This document shows positions 10,901 through 19,239 of a DNA stretch of 64,000 nt, one piece after another. The stretch is from assembly GCA_947497175.1 (NCBI GenBank), contig CANMFM010000012.1, positions 1 to 64,000 of the forward strand. Direction: 5' to 3'. Within the stretch, counting starts at the first letter, position 1, and each line of letters starts with the position of its first letter. Below the pieces are notes generated by a model that saw only the letters and a program-made list of their open reading frames with translations, ran no database searches and was not told the DNA's origin. This DNA is from an uncultured Aquimarina sp. GTDB taxonomy: Bacteria > Bacteroidota > Bacteroidia > Flavobacteriales > Flavobacteriaceae. Both the position numbers and the translations under genes were made by a program.

Positions 10901-12792
10901 TGCGTGACGAAAATGCATTGAGTGATGGTCGGGGGTTTGCTTTTGGATCTGATCTTCATGTCGATACCGGAGATATACGATTTCTGATGTTTTATGCTCG
11001 CTTACGGGCAGGTATTGGTTTTGATCTTATGCTAAAAAATTATGGAGAGGCCAAATGTTCAAATACAGGTAGAAAAGTAGGGATTAACGGCTGGTATACT
11101 AACGGGCAGGCATACGCATATCTACAGGGCGAACTTGGTATCAGAGTGAAGTTGTTTTTCAAGAAAAAGAAAATTTCAATTTTTAAAGGTGGTACAGCAG
11201 TTCTAATGCAAGCCAAACTCCCAAATCCGTTTTGGATGCGTGGATATATGTCAGGAAATTTTGATGTGCTAGGAGGATTAGTAAGCGGACGTTTTAGATT
11301 TAGAGTGACTATTGGTAAAGAATGTGAATTTGAAAATGAATCCCCTTTAAATGGGATAAAAATGATTGCAGATGTTTCGCCGGTAGATGGAGAAGATAAA
11401 GTAGATGTTTTTACGGCACCACAAGCAACATTTTCTCTAAAAGTAAACCGACCTATTGTAATTCCTGAAGATAATGGAGATAATACATACAAAGTACTTC
11501 TCGAAAAATTTACGGTAACCAATGAAGCCGATGAAGAAATCAAGGGAAAACTAGAGTGGTCAAATGGTTATGACAGGGTCACATTTATCGCAGAAGATAT
11601 TTTACCACCGGCAACAAAATTGAAAGCCACCGTAGTGGTAAGTTTTCAGGAAAAAGTCAATGGTTTTTTTACACCTATACTTGAAGATGGGGTAAAAGCC
11701 ATAGAAAAAGAAGAAAGACATTTTACAACAGGTACGGCGCCAGATCATATTCCGTTGCGTAATATTCAATACTCTTATCCGGTAGTAGACCAGGCACAAT
11801 TTTATCCTGATGAGTATGGTACCGGCTACATAAAACTTAGACAAGGGCAAGATTATCTTTTTGAAGACTCCAAATGGCAAAGTGTTGTAAAGTATATTAG
11901 TGCAAATGGTGAGATCAAAGAATCAGAATCTACTTATAATGCTGCTGATAATAAACTTCATTACAAGATTCCTGATACCCGTAGAGAATCCGAATATAAA
12001 ATGACCATTACAAGTTTTTCTAAATCATCAGAAAATTCGAATACAACAGATGCTATAACAGAAAATCAGGATAATGGAGATGAAAATGTAGTCAACATCC
12101 GAAAAAATACAGCAGAGGATGTAGTTCTTGACAGAGAAATTGAACGACTTTCATACAGTTTTAGAATTAGTACATATAAAACGTTTGCAGATAAAGTTAA
12201 AAGTATTGATGTTACCGATGATAACTGGGGGAAAATAACCTCAGATGTGATCTATTTGTCCTCTAAAATTAAAAATCACAAAGGATTTGATCTCATAGAA
12301 TTAAGCGGTAGTTCTTATACCGAAAACAAACCGCTGGTTGAGGTAGAATCAGATCTTAAAGATTCATACTTTATGTATGATATTGACCCTATACTATATC
12401 AAAAATTTCCGTATGGAGGCCGATATAGTATTAATCGAAACCCAACTATTTTAGGATTCAGACCCAAAAAAGCAGTACCGATTTTAAGCAGTTATCTAAC
12501 CAGTTTAGAGAACCATGTTAACCTGGATTGGAAGGCAACCAGGTTTCCTTACAGATATAACTTGCCGCAGGCATACTATAACGATTATATAAGCATACGA
12601 GATAGAGTAGCCAATGATTATGTAGAAGGCCGAATCGGTAGTAATGCACAAGAGTTAAGTATCATGAATGAAGATTATAAACTCATGCTCTTTGGAAAAT
12701 ATAATATCAAATTACAATATAAATTACCAGGGGGTATTACAGGAACTTCTGCTAATTATAAGTTTAAAAACCCCCTTATGATAAGAAAATAA
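7963..12792 (+). CDS. Giant exported protein of unknown family (1609 aa)
   Basis: A signal peptide (MKTKLLQILFLIVPVFLYSN) is followed by about 1580 residues of mostly predicted beta structure rich in Gly and Asp, with no membrane helices and no recognised enzyme motif. A Pro-rich run (DSPPPPPQVAE) lies near residue 965. Residues around 1150-1400 resemble Ig- or MG-like adhesion domains (FTAPQATFSLKVN, LPPATKLKATVVVSF). The C-terminus (FKNPLMIRK) is not a T9SS sorting domain, so if it leaves the cell it uses another route or stays at the outer membrane. It is the first gene of a run of giant secreted proteins that ends with a toxin-like cassette, so a structural or delivery role is inferred from context only. 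Confidence 0.85.
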   Translation: MKTKLLQILFLIVPVFLYSNSEKDSLAVKTIKTEGTSIENKAVSQSFHFPKLDKKFPLKNNTKTITTPEFTFDNILKEFPQPVESFNDYTSEAAEGFKEIDSTGKWVSTFSNEDIQVLPVGIKHKINEVEYQIGFMKASFTKTYTELVVFVKVILPQTDKDGLPVELFFGSNNVKLSHQGGIIGGGDLVLLGDIFIPFNSGNWLMILKGGFDYESSDIENKTYITIDCDGVKEMAIAGEVQFSRNLILPVKENGEEDTRPTITYEGALKESVQIPNRVKGEFNTTGTSWNDLIVGITLSPFVLAGEKEHKEKFIFSANNAVLDFSDLRTENVVFPDMYYEKGWLDNADTWRGVYIESLEIGLPTAFKKRNNANRISFEAANLILDNHGVSGNFSVNNLIPIDEGRTSESNAWAYSVDKMSIELVSNHLVGAAFEGQLILPISDKVAKAVQKQDDSIQENRIGLKYKGLISEDEFMMHVETTDAVDIDMFSAKAQLLPNSAIELAVVDGSFRPKAILNGRMAISASQKKSLKDEGDEIVNEQGEYVLDEEGNKKLVEFKGIVFERLVLQTESPLISVDRFGYQDKVELAGFPVSIANIDLRANDTQVQLDFDLNINLMGEKDKGFSSETRLGIKGKNDASESKQKWKFDGVELSEIKLDANLGAIAFKGSLFIRDNDSIYGNGFSGDVTAKFGEHLKGIKSTAVFGKKDFRYWYVDGAVHGLTLPFGPMQITGFAGGAFYRMTRKPGTEKVFAPSGISYIPSKNSRLGLKAATFGKVGSEKAISFNAGFEILFNKNGGVNKLGFYGEAQIMKPFDFTNPFEELKSELARLVDYDVVHQTIEVANQIEDHKVSKTFLERATDEYDLKLDGKATISGYMGMEFDFANDSFHATLDLYVNAGKFLRGIGERGRAGWAEMKVSKDEWFFYMGTPKNRIGLKMGVGPISAGVSGYFMTGSKILDSPPPPPQVAEILGVDASSLDYMRDENALSDGRGFAFGSDLHVDTGDIRFLMFYARLRAGIGFDLMLKNYGEAKCSNTGRKVGINGWYTNGQAYAYLQGELGIRVKLFFKKKKISIFKGGTAVLMQAKLPNPFWMRGYMSGNFDVLGGLVSGRFRFRVTIGKECEFENESPLNGIKMIADVSPVDGEDKVDVFTAPQATFSLKVNRPIVIPEDNGDNTYKVLLEKFTVTNEADEEIKGKLEWSNGYDRVTFIAEDILPPATKLKATVVVSFQEKVNGFFTPILEDGVKAIEKEERHFTTGTAPDHIPLRNIQYSYPVVDQAQFYPDEYGTGYIKLRQGQDYLFEDSKWQSVVKYISANGEIKESESTYNAADNKLHYKIPDTRRESEYKMTITSFSKSSENSNTTDAITENQDNGDENVVNIRKNTAEDVVLDREIERLSYSFRISTYKTFADKVKSIDVTDDNWGKITSDVIYLSSKIKNHKGFDLIELSGSSYTENKPLVEVESDLKDSYFMYDIDPILYQKFPYGGRYSINRNPTILGFRPKKAVPILSSYLTSLENHVNLDWKATRFPYRYNLPQAYYNDYISIRDRVANDYVEGRIGSNAQELSIMNEDYKLMLFGKYNIKLQYKLPGGITGTSANYKFKNPLMIRK

Positions 12793-12858
12793 TAGCGAAG
12801 TGGTATCAGATTTAAGTGAAATGAAGGAGAGTCAAACATGTAAAAAATATGAAGTGTT

Positions 12859-14973
12859 TTGGTAACAATTGAAAAAATACATCGCAGGTTTTTATGCATA
12901 GCACTAGGGATATTCTTCTTAAGTGGTATATGTTTTCAGGTATTTTCTCAGGAGAGTACTGAAGAAATTGGAGTAAAAGTTATGGCGAGAGTTCAAGGAG
13001 ATAAAATCATGTTACGATGGGCGGCAACAACGCCTTCTGCATGGTTAAAAGCGAATACATTTGGATACCATATATTGCGATATACTGTATCTCGTGAAGG
13101 CATAATAGTATCACCTCCAGAAAAGAAGCTGTTAACCCCTTCTCCTATAGTTCCTCGTGTGTTATCAGAATGGGAGAATCTTGTCGATACAAACGATTAT
13201 GCGGCGATCCTTGCTCAGGCTATTTATGGAGAAAGTTTTGAGGTTGAAGGAATGCAGGAAGAAAGCGATATAGGACGAATTGTAAATAAATCTAAAGAAG
13301 CCGAACAACGTTTTTCATTTGCTTTATTTGCAGCAGATATGAGTTTTGACGCTGCTAAAATGGCTGCTTTGGGATATGAAGATACAACTATAAAACCAGG
13401 AGAAGAATATGTATACAAGATTGCGACCGCTGTTCCTGAAGCTGTATTGAAAATAGTACCCGGTTCAGTAGTTATAAAATCAAGTCAGCCAGAACCTTTG
13501 CCATCGCCTATCGACCTTATTGCAGTACCCGACGATAAAACTATTTTGTTAACCTGGGATTATGAGATGTTTAGGACCCTATTTACTTCTTACTATGTAG
13601 AAAGATCTGAAAATGGAAATGACTTCATACGATTAGGAGATACACCATTAGTTAATTTAAATACCAAATCTGACAGCCAGGCCAAGAGGATGCAATATGT
13701 AGATACAGTGTCACAAAATGGGAAGATGTATTACTATAGAGTTAAAGGGATTTCTGCTTTTGGAGAAGAAAGCTTGCCATCAGAAGTGGTTTCAGCAAAA
13801 GGGATTAAAAAACTCTCTTCGGCACCTCATATTTCAAAGTATACTCTTGAAAAATCCGGAACTGTTAGTATCGAGTGGGAATTTTTAAAAGAAGCCGAAA
13901 ATGAGATAAGAGGGTTTGAATTAAATTGGTCTACAAAAGAAGAAGGCCCGTATAAAGCAGTGCGTACAGGTCTTTTACCCAGCTCTCGAAAAACTACTTA
14001 CAATGGAGGCTTAGTAGATTCTAACTATTTTACCATTACAGCCATTGGAAAAAACAATCAGAAAAGCGAATCTATAGCCGCTTTTATACAAACTGTAGAC
14101 TCGATCCCTCCAGTCGCCCCTATTGATTTGGTTGGAGTAATAGACACCTTGGGCGTTGTCAAGTTAAAATGGAAAGCCAATACAGAAAAAGACATATTGG
14201 GTTATCGCGTTTTTCGGGGTAACCTTGAAAAAGAAGAAGTGTCACAAATAACAGTTGCCCCAATCTCAAAAAACAGTTTTACCGACACAGTAAAAATCAA
14301 ATCCTTGAATAGCGAAGTTTTTTATCAGGTGGTTGCAGTAGATAAACGCTATAATCTGTCAGAGTATTCAGAAAAAATAATGCTAAAAAAGCCTGATGTA
14401 GTGCCGCCTACCTCACCTATATTTTCTACTTATAATATAAAGAAAGATGGAGTTTTTTTGCAATGGATCAATAGTACTAGCAATGATGTTGTTTCTCATC
14501 AATTATATCGCCAAAACACAAAAAAACCAGAAGAGGGTTGGCAATTGATTTTTAAAACCGATACGGTAACTTCATTTACAGACAAAGCAATCAAAGTTAA
14601 AAGTAAATATCGTTATGCAATTTTTGCCGAAGACGACAGTAAATTAATGTCGGAGCCATCAACTCCTATCACTATAGTTTCTCAAAATACACCTGAGAAT
14701 ACTAGTCTGATAAAAGGTTTAACAATAATCGCAGATCGAGAAAACGACAAAATAAACCTGAATTGGAGAAAAATGCCTGCAACGGTGGTAGAAATTCTAA
14801 TCTACAAATCTAAAAATGAACAAAAGCCAGTATTATGGAAACAAATCCAGGGATCAATCAATTCACTAGAAGATCAATCGGTGTCTCCAAATAACATATA
14901 TCAGTATCAGTTAATAGCAATGACCGCCAATGGTGATCAGTCTGGTACAGCAACTAAAGAAATAGAGTTTTAG
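12859..14973 (+). CDS. Secreted fibronectin type III repeat protein (704 aa)
   Basis: Signal peptide (IALGIFFLSGICFQVFSQ), then an FN3-like first module with the pattern VQGDKIMLRWA, then at least five FN3 domains starting near residues 214, 322, 417, 516 and 616 (for example KTILLTWDY, GVVKLKWKAN, GVFLQWIN). FN3 arrays act as protein-binding spacers. The only start giving the signal peptide is a TTG at 12859, right after an in-frame stop. An ATG at 12849 is one base out of frame, so a one-base change in the T4 run at 12857-12860 may have moved the start. Two nt before the next gene, so clearly the same operon. Confidence 0.85.
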   Translation: MVTIEKIHRRFLCIALGIFFLSGICFQVFSQESTEEIGVKVMARVQGDKIMLRWAATTPSAWLKANTFGYHILRYTVSREGIIVSPPEKKLLTPSPIVPRVLSEWENLVDTNDYAAILAQAIYGESFEVEGMQEESDIGRIVNKSKEAEQRFSFALFAADMSFDAAKMAALGYEDTTIKPGEEYVYKIATAVPEAVLKIVPGSVVIKSSQPEPLPSPIDLIAVPDDKTILLTWDYEMFRTLFTSYYVERSENGNDFIRLGDTPLVNLNTKSDSQAKRMQYVDTVSQNGKMYYYRVKGISAFGEESLPSEVVSAKGIKKLSSAPHISKYTLEKSGTVSIEWEFLKEAENEIRGFELNWSTKEEGPYKAVRTGLLPSSRKTTYNGGLVDSNYFTITAIGKNNQKSESIAAFIQTVDSIPPVAPIDLVGVIDTLGVVKLKWKANTEKDILGYRVFRGNLEKEEVSQITVAPISKNSFTDTVKIKSLNSEVFYQVVAVDKRYNLSEYSEKIMLKKPDVVPPTSPIFSTYNIKKDGVFLQWINSTSNDVVSHQLYRQNTKKPEEGWQLIFKTDTVTSFTDKAIKVKSKYRYAIFAEDDSKLMSEPSTPITIVSQNTPENTSLIKGLTIIADRENDKINLNWRKMPATVVEILIYKSKNEQKPVLWKQIQGSINSLEDQSVSPNNIYQYQLIAMTANGDQSGTATKEIEF

Positions 14974-14975
14974 CC

Positions 14976-17900
14976 ATGGAAAAATACAGAAAAAATATAG
15001 TTACTCTTCTTTTAATAGTATTCTCGTGTATGCTTTCTGCGCAACGCACGAGTATTAAAATAAGTGATTATCTATATAGTTCAACGTTTAATAACGGAAA
15101 ATGTACTGAGTACTTAAGAGTAACTGCACATTTTAGTACAGGAGAGGCCCCTAACACCTTTATCAACTATACTAGAGGTAATACTAATGCAGAAGATCAG
15201 GAATATACATTACAAGGTGTTGTAAGTAAGCTTGTGGTTTCTGTGTATGCTAAAGATCGCATACCGGGAGGAAGATTCACCAGGTGTAGAAATAGTACCG
15301 AAATCATAGAGGAAACCTATGATATACCAGTCGATGTTAATTCTTGTGATGCTAATACCATCGCGCATACCAATGCCTATGCAGAAGAGGTAACCCAATC
15401 TTTTTCTTTCAACTATGAAATCAGCCCTAAACCAGAGATTTCTATAAATGGAACATTTAATATTGAAGATGATGTAATAGGGTATGAAGAGTTGATTACG
15501 CTATCTGCAAGCGAAGGTTTCAACGAAAGTCTTTATCAATGGCAATACGGTTTTAATGGAGCAGACGATTGGATAGATATACCCAGACCAGCCAGTCGTA
15601 CTTTGGATATTAGATTGATTGATTTTTTAGATGAATCAGTAATAGGAAGAGAAGTGTTTTTTAGAATAGGAACTTGCGACGGAAATGGATCTTCAAATAG
15701 TATTAATAAACGAGTTAGAGAATATGGCCAAATGACCCGAATCGCAATCGATAATTTTGTATATGATGACATTCGGTTTAAACATCATTACTGTAGAGGA
15801 CAAATACGAATTACTGCAGTTTTAGAAGGGGGTCGTAGAATAGAGCTTGAACGTTTCAGCTATGTAAAAAGAGAGATACGTTTTGATAGTAGAGAATACT
15901 ATGTTGAAGGAAAAGTAGAACGTATGGAAGTTTATATGTTCGGAAGAGATGGAAAAAAAATAAAGTGGAGAAGATGTAAAAGTGGAAATAGAAATCGAAT
16001 AAAAAAAACGTATAGGATCAACTTAAATGAAAATGAAGCTTGTAATAGTGGAAGATTCAGAAGAAGGGTTGAAAGTAGTAATGATGATGCTAGAATGAGA
16101 GTTACTTTCAATTATAAAGTAGTCCCAATGCCTAAGATTACAAGACCATCTGTATCTAATATTGTAGGATATGAAGATCCTGTTTCACTAAATGCACAAG
16201 AAGGATTTAATGATAATGTATATAACTGGCAATATAGTTTTCTAGAAGGAACACCACCATTTGTTTGGACAGATTTAGCCGGACCATCCAGTCCAACTCG
16301 AGAAATCGTTTTAGCAGATGTATTCGACGAATCAGTAATTGGTAAAGAGATTTTCTTTAGAACCTCTGCCTGTGACAATGAAGGAACACAAAACGTCGTG
16401 GGATATGAAATTCGAAAATCAGCTCCGCGTATTATAGAAATATCTACAACACCCGTAAGTTGTTATGATGCCGAAGACGGATCGGTTACGTTAACTTTTG
16501 ACAGGCCATTACGGCAAGGTGACCTGTTTAGCTTTACGATATCAGATTTATCAACCCCAGACAGCGTTGTAGTAGACAATCTAAACAATGTTATCGACTT
16601 TGAAGATGGAAATAAAATCACACTGGAAAACCTACCTCCAAGTAGTACAGAATTTTTAGTTGAAATGATTGGTTACAATAATGGGGAACCTTACTATACT
16701 GAAGCCCCTTATCATAGGGCTAATTTTACAATCGACAGGCCCACACCTGTATCTTTTGTGGGAGAACCAAGTGATAATTCTATCAATGTATACTGCCACG
16801 GTGGACAAGATGGAGAAATAGAACTAACTGCAGAAGGCGGAACCGGTACTTATGAATTTTTGCTTAGAGGCCAAAATGAAAGTTGGGACGAAAACTCTTG
16901 GAGATCATTTTCTTCAGCCACTTCACACACCATAGAAGATTTATTTCCAGACACCTATTACATTAAAATACGAGATGCTAATGAATGTGTAGCAAGACAA
17001 CAGACTTTAGTTAATGGTGAAATAGACTTAGGTGATGAAATTGTTAAAGAGGTAGTCATTACACAACCCGAGTTTTCTCTGTCTGTTACCACCGAAATTC
17101 TGAATGCTCCAACCGCTTATGGTTTCGAAGATGGTAGAATCATCGCTACCATAAACGGGGGTACTGCACTCAATGATAATTCTTACGAGTTTGAATGGAG
17201 AGATGAAAATAACAATGTGATCACTACTACTTCTGCAATCTATAATGAAGGTCAGGGATATTTGGTAACGTTACATAGTGTTGGAGAAGGGCAGTATACT
17301 GTGACCATCAGAGATGCCAATCATGATAATGCTTCTACCAAAGAAGGGTGTACAGTTATAAGTGAGACAATAGCACTTATCCAACCATCAAAACTAGAAA
17401 TTAGTATAGAAGTGTATCCAATATCCTGTAATGCTGATAATGAATATAGTAACAATATAGATACAAATTTTGATGGAGTTCCTGATCAATTTCAAGACGG
17501 AGTTTTAGTAGCTACCGTTACTGGAGGAGTCCCGTATGATATAGAAACCCCTGATTATAGTTCACCTGTTCCTACCAATAGTAATGGGGATTTGTTACCC
17601 TACTTCTATCATTGGAAAATGCAACTAAGCGACGGTAGTTGGCAGGACCTTGCTATAAATGATCATTACATTGATTTTCTAGATACTGCAGCCAATTATT
17701 CACTAAATGTTACAGATAAAAATGGAATAGTATTAGGAAATTATGTTTCAATAATAGAAGCAGACGGCTCGCGTAGTTATGAATTGGATGAGGCCCTGGA
17801 TGTCGAAAGATATTTATCACAGCCTGATAGATTAGAACTTGCATTTACAAAAGCAGATGTTACATGCGCAAATGGTAACGATGGCATTGCACAGGTAATA

Positions 17901-19049
17901 GCTACAGGAGGTGTAGCACCATACACATATCGCTGGAGTAATGGTGACACCTCGGCAACTATTAATACTCTAATTGCTGGTACTTATTTGGTTTTTGTTA
18001 CTGATGCTAAAGGTTGTCAAATAGAAGGAAATGTAAAAATTGAACAGTCAAATGATATTGAGATTGAACCCGCTTCAGTGGTTGCGCCAACATGCTTTGA
18101 AGGCAATGATGGTTTAATTAATATACGGGTAACTGGTGGAGTGCCTCCATATACCTATTTATGGAATACAGGAGCTACTTCAGCTCAGATTCAAGGAGTA
18201 TCTGCAGGCACATATAGCGTTGAAATAACAGATGCCAGTGGATGTAAAGCTTTTCATGAAGAGGTATTGCTTAATGCAGATCCAGTAGTGGTTAATTTAG
18301 AGTCAAAACGTTCTCTTTGTGGTGATCAATCTCTTACTCTAGATATCAGTATTGATGATGCCGAGGCTATATATTCCTGGGTAAGCGACACTGGTTTTGT
18401 TAGCTCTGATAGTAGTGTTACACTTACAGAAACAGGTAGATATACAGCTACGATCACAACTGGAAGAGGGTGCGTAGGCGTAGAAGAAGTTATAGTAGAA
18501 ACCTTTGATAGGCCTATTGATTCTTATTTCTTTATTACCACCCAAGCATATACAGGCGAGGATATAGTTCTCACTAACGTTAGCGATCCTCTGGGTGAAA
18601 TTGTAGAGTGGACCATCCCGGAAGGCGGTAAGATCATTTCCCAAACTGAGAGAGAGATCGTATTAAATTTTGAAAAAGAAGGGCCGTATGATATTAATCT
18701 AAGATCATATCAAGGAGATTGTTACGAAGATTTTGAAAAAACCATTTTAGTACACCCTGCTATTGAAGGTCCCGAGGTAACTAATTCTCAAAGAAACTTT
18801 ATAGAAGAATTTATTTTGTATCCAAACCCAAGTAATGGTTCGTTTAAAACAAAAATTAGTTTAGCATCGGCATCCAATATTACTGTAAAAATTTTACATC
18901 TGATATCGGGAACAACTATGTATGAAAGATCAGAAAAAGATAGTCAGGAATTTCTGTTAGACTATTCACTTTCATTGCCTACAGGAGTCTATTTGATGTT
19001 ATTAGAAACCCCAAAAGGATCAGAAACCCGTAAACTCATATTTGATTAA
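14976..19049 (+). CDS. SprB-repeat adhesin-like protein with T9SS sorting domain (1357 aa)
   Basis: Signal peptide, then two copies of an about 230-residue module (about 24-250 and 253-485). The copies share a Trp-containing core (YQWQYGF / YNWQYSF) and FLDESVIGREVFFRIGTCD / FDESVIGKEIFFRTSACD. About six SprB-type repeats follow, clearest near 960 and 1038 (VTCANGNDGIAQVIATGG, APTCFEGNDGLINIRVTGG). The last 75 residues are a type A T9SS sorting domain (LYPNPSNGSF ... GVYLMLLETPKGSETRKLIF). It should cross the outer membrane through T9SS and be anchored on the surface. SprB itself is a mobile gliding adhesin; a similar adhesive role is inferred. Confidence 0.9.
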   Translation: MEKYRKNIVTLLLIVFSCMLSAQRTSIKISDYLYSSTFNNGKCTEYLRVTAHFSTGEAPNTFINYTRGNTNAEDQEYTLQGVVSKLVVSVYAKDRIPGGRFTRCRNSTEIIEETYDIPVDVNSCDANTIAHTNAYAEEVTQSFSFNYEISPKPEISINGTFNIEDDVIGYEELITLSASEGFNESLYQWQYGFNGADDWIDIPRPASRTLDIRLIDFLDESVIGREVFFRIGTCDGNGSSNSINKRVREYGQMTRIAIDNFVYDDIRFKHHYCRGQIRITAVLEGGRRIELERFSYVKREIRFDSREYYVEGKVERMEVYMFGRDGKKIKWRRCKSGNRNRIKKTYRINLNENEACNSGRFRRRVESSNDDARMRVTFNYKVVPMPKITRPSVSNIVGYEDPVSLNAQEGFNDNVYNWQYSFLEGTPPFVWTDLAGPSSPTREIVLADVFDESVIGKEIFFRTSACDNEGTQNVVGYEIRKSAPRIIEISTTPVSCYDAEDGSVTLTFDRPLRQGDLFSFTISDLSTPDSVVVDNLNNVIDFEDGNKITLENLPPSSTEFLVEMIGYNNGEPYYTEAPYHRANFTIDRPTPVSFVGEPSDNSINVYCHGGQDGEIELTAEGGTGTYEFLLRGQNESWDENSWRSFSSATSHTIEDLFPDTYYIKIRDANECVARQQTLVNGEIDLGDEIVKEVVITQPEFSLSVTTEILNAPTAYGFEDGRIIATINGGTALNDNSYEFEWRDENNNVITTTSAIYNEGQGYLVTLHSVGEGQYTVTIRDANHDNASTKEGCTVISETIALIQPSKLEISIEVYPISCNADNEYSNNIDTNFDGVPDQFQDGVLVATVTGGVPYDIETPDYSSPVPTNSNGDLLPYFYHWKMQLSDGSWQDLAINDHYIDFLDTAANYSLNVTDKNGIVLGNYVSIIEADGSRSYELDEALDVERYLSQPDRLELAFTKADVTCANGNDGIAQVIATGGVAPYTYRWSNGDTSATINTLIAGTYLVFVTDAKGCQIEGNVKIEQSNDIEIEPASVVAPTCFEGNDGLINIRVTGGVPPYTYLWNTGATSAQIQGVSAGTYSVEITDASGCKAFHEEVLLNADPVVVNLESKRSLCGDQSLTLDISIDDAEAIYSWVSDTGFVSSDSSVTLTETGRYTATITTGRGCVGVEEVIVETFDRPIDSYFFITTQAYTGEDIVLTNVSDPLGEIVEWTIPEGGKIISQTEREIVLNFEKEGPYDINLRSYQGDCYEDFEKTILVHPAIEGPEVTNSQRNFIEEFILYPNPSNGSFKTKISLASASNITVKILHLISGTTMYERSEKDSQEFLLDYSLSLPTGVYLMLLETPKGSETRKLIFD

Positions 19050-19239
19050 TTAAGTATATACGATTTATTAATTCTAAAGAATTAAACAGTTGCTCTTTGT
19101 AAGACTTGGGAAATAAAAGAGAGTGATTAAAATAAAAGACTTTGTATAATACAGAATAAACTCATGCATGATTGAGGTAATCAACATACTAAAAGAGTCT
19201 GTTTAAAATAATGAATTTGAGTAAAAAATAAACACACAG

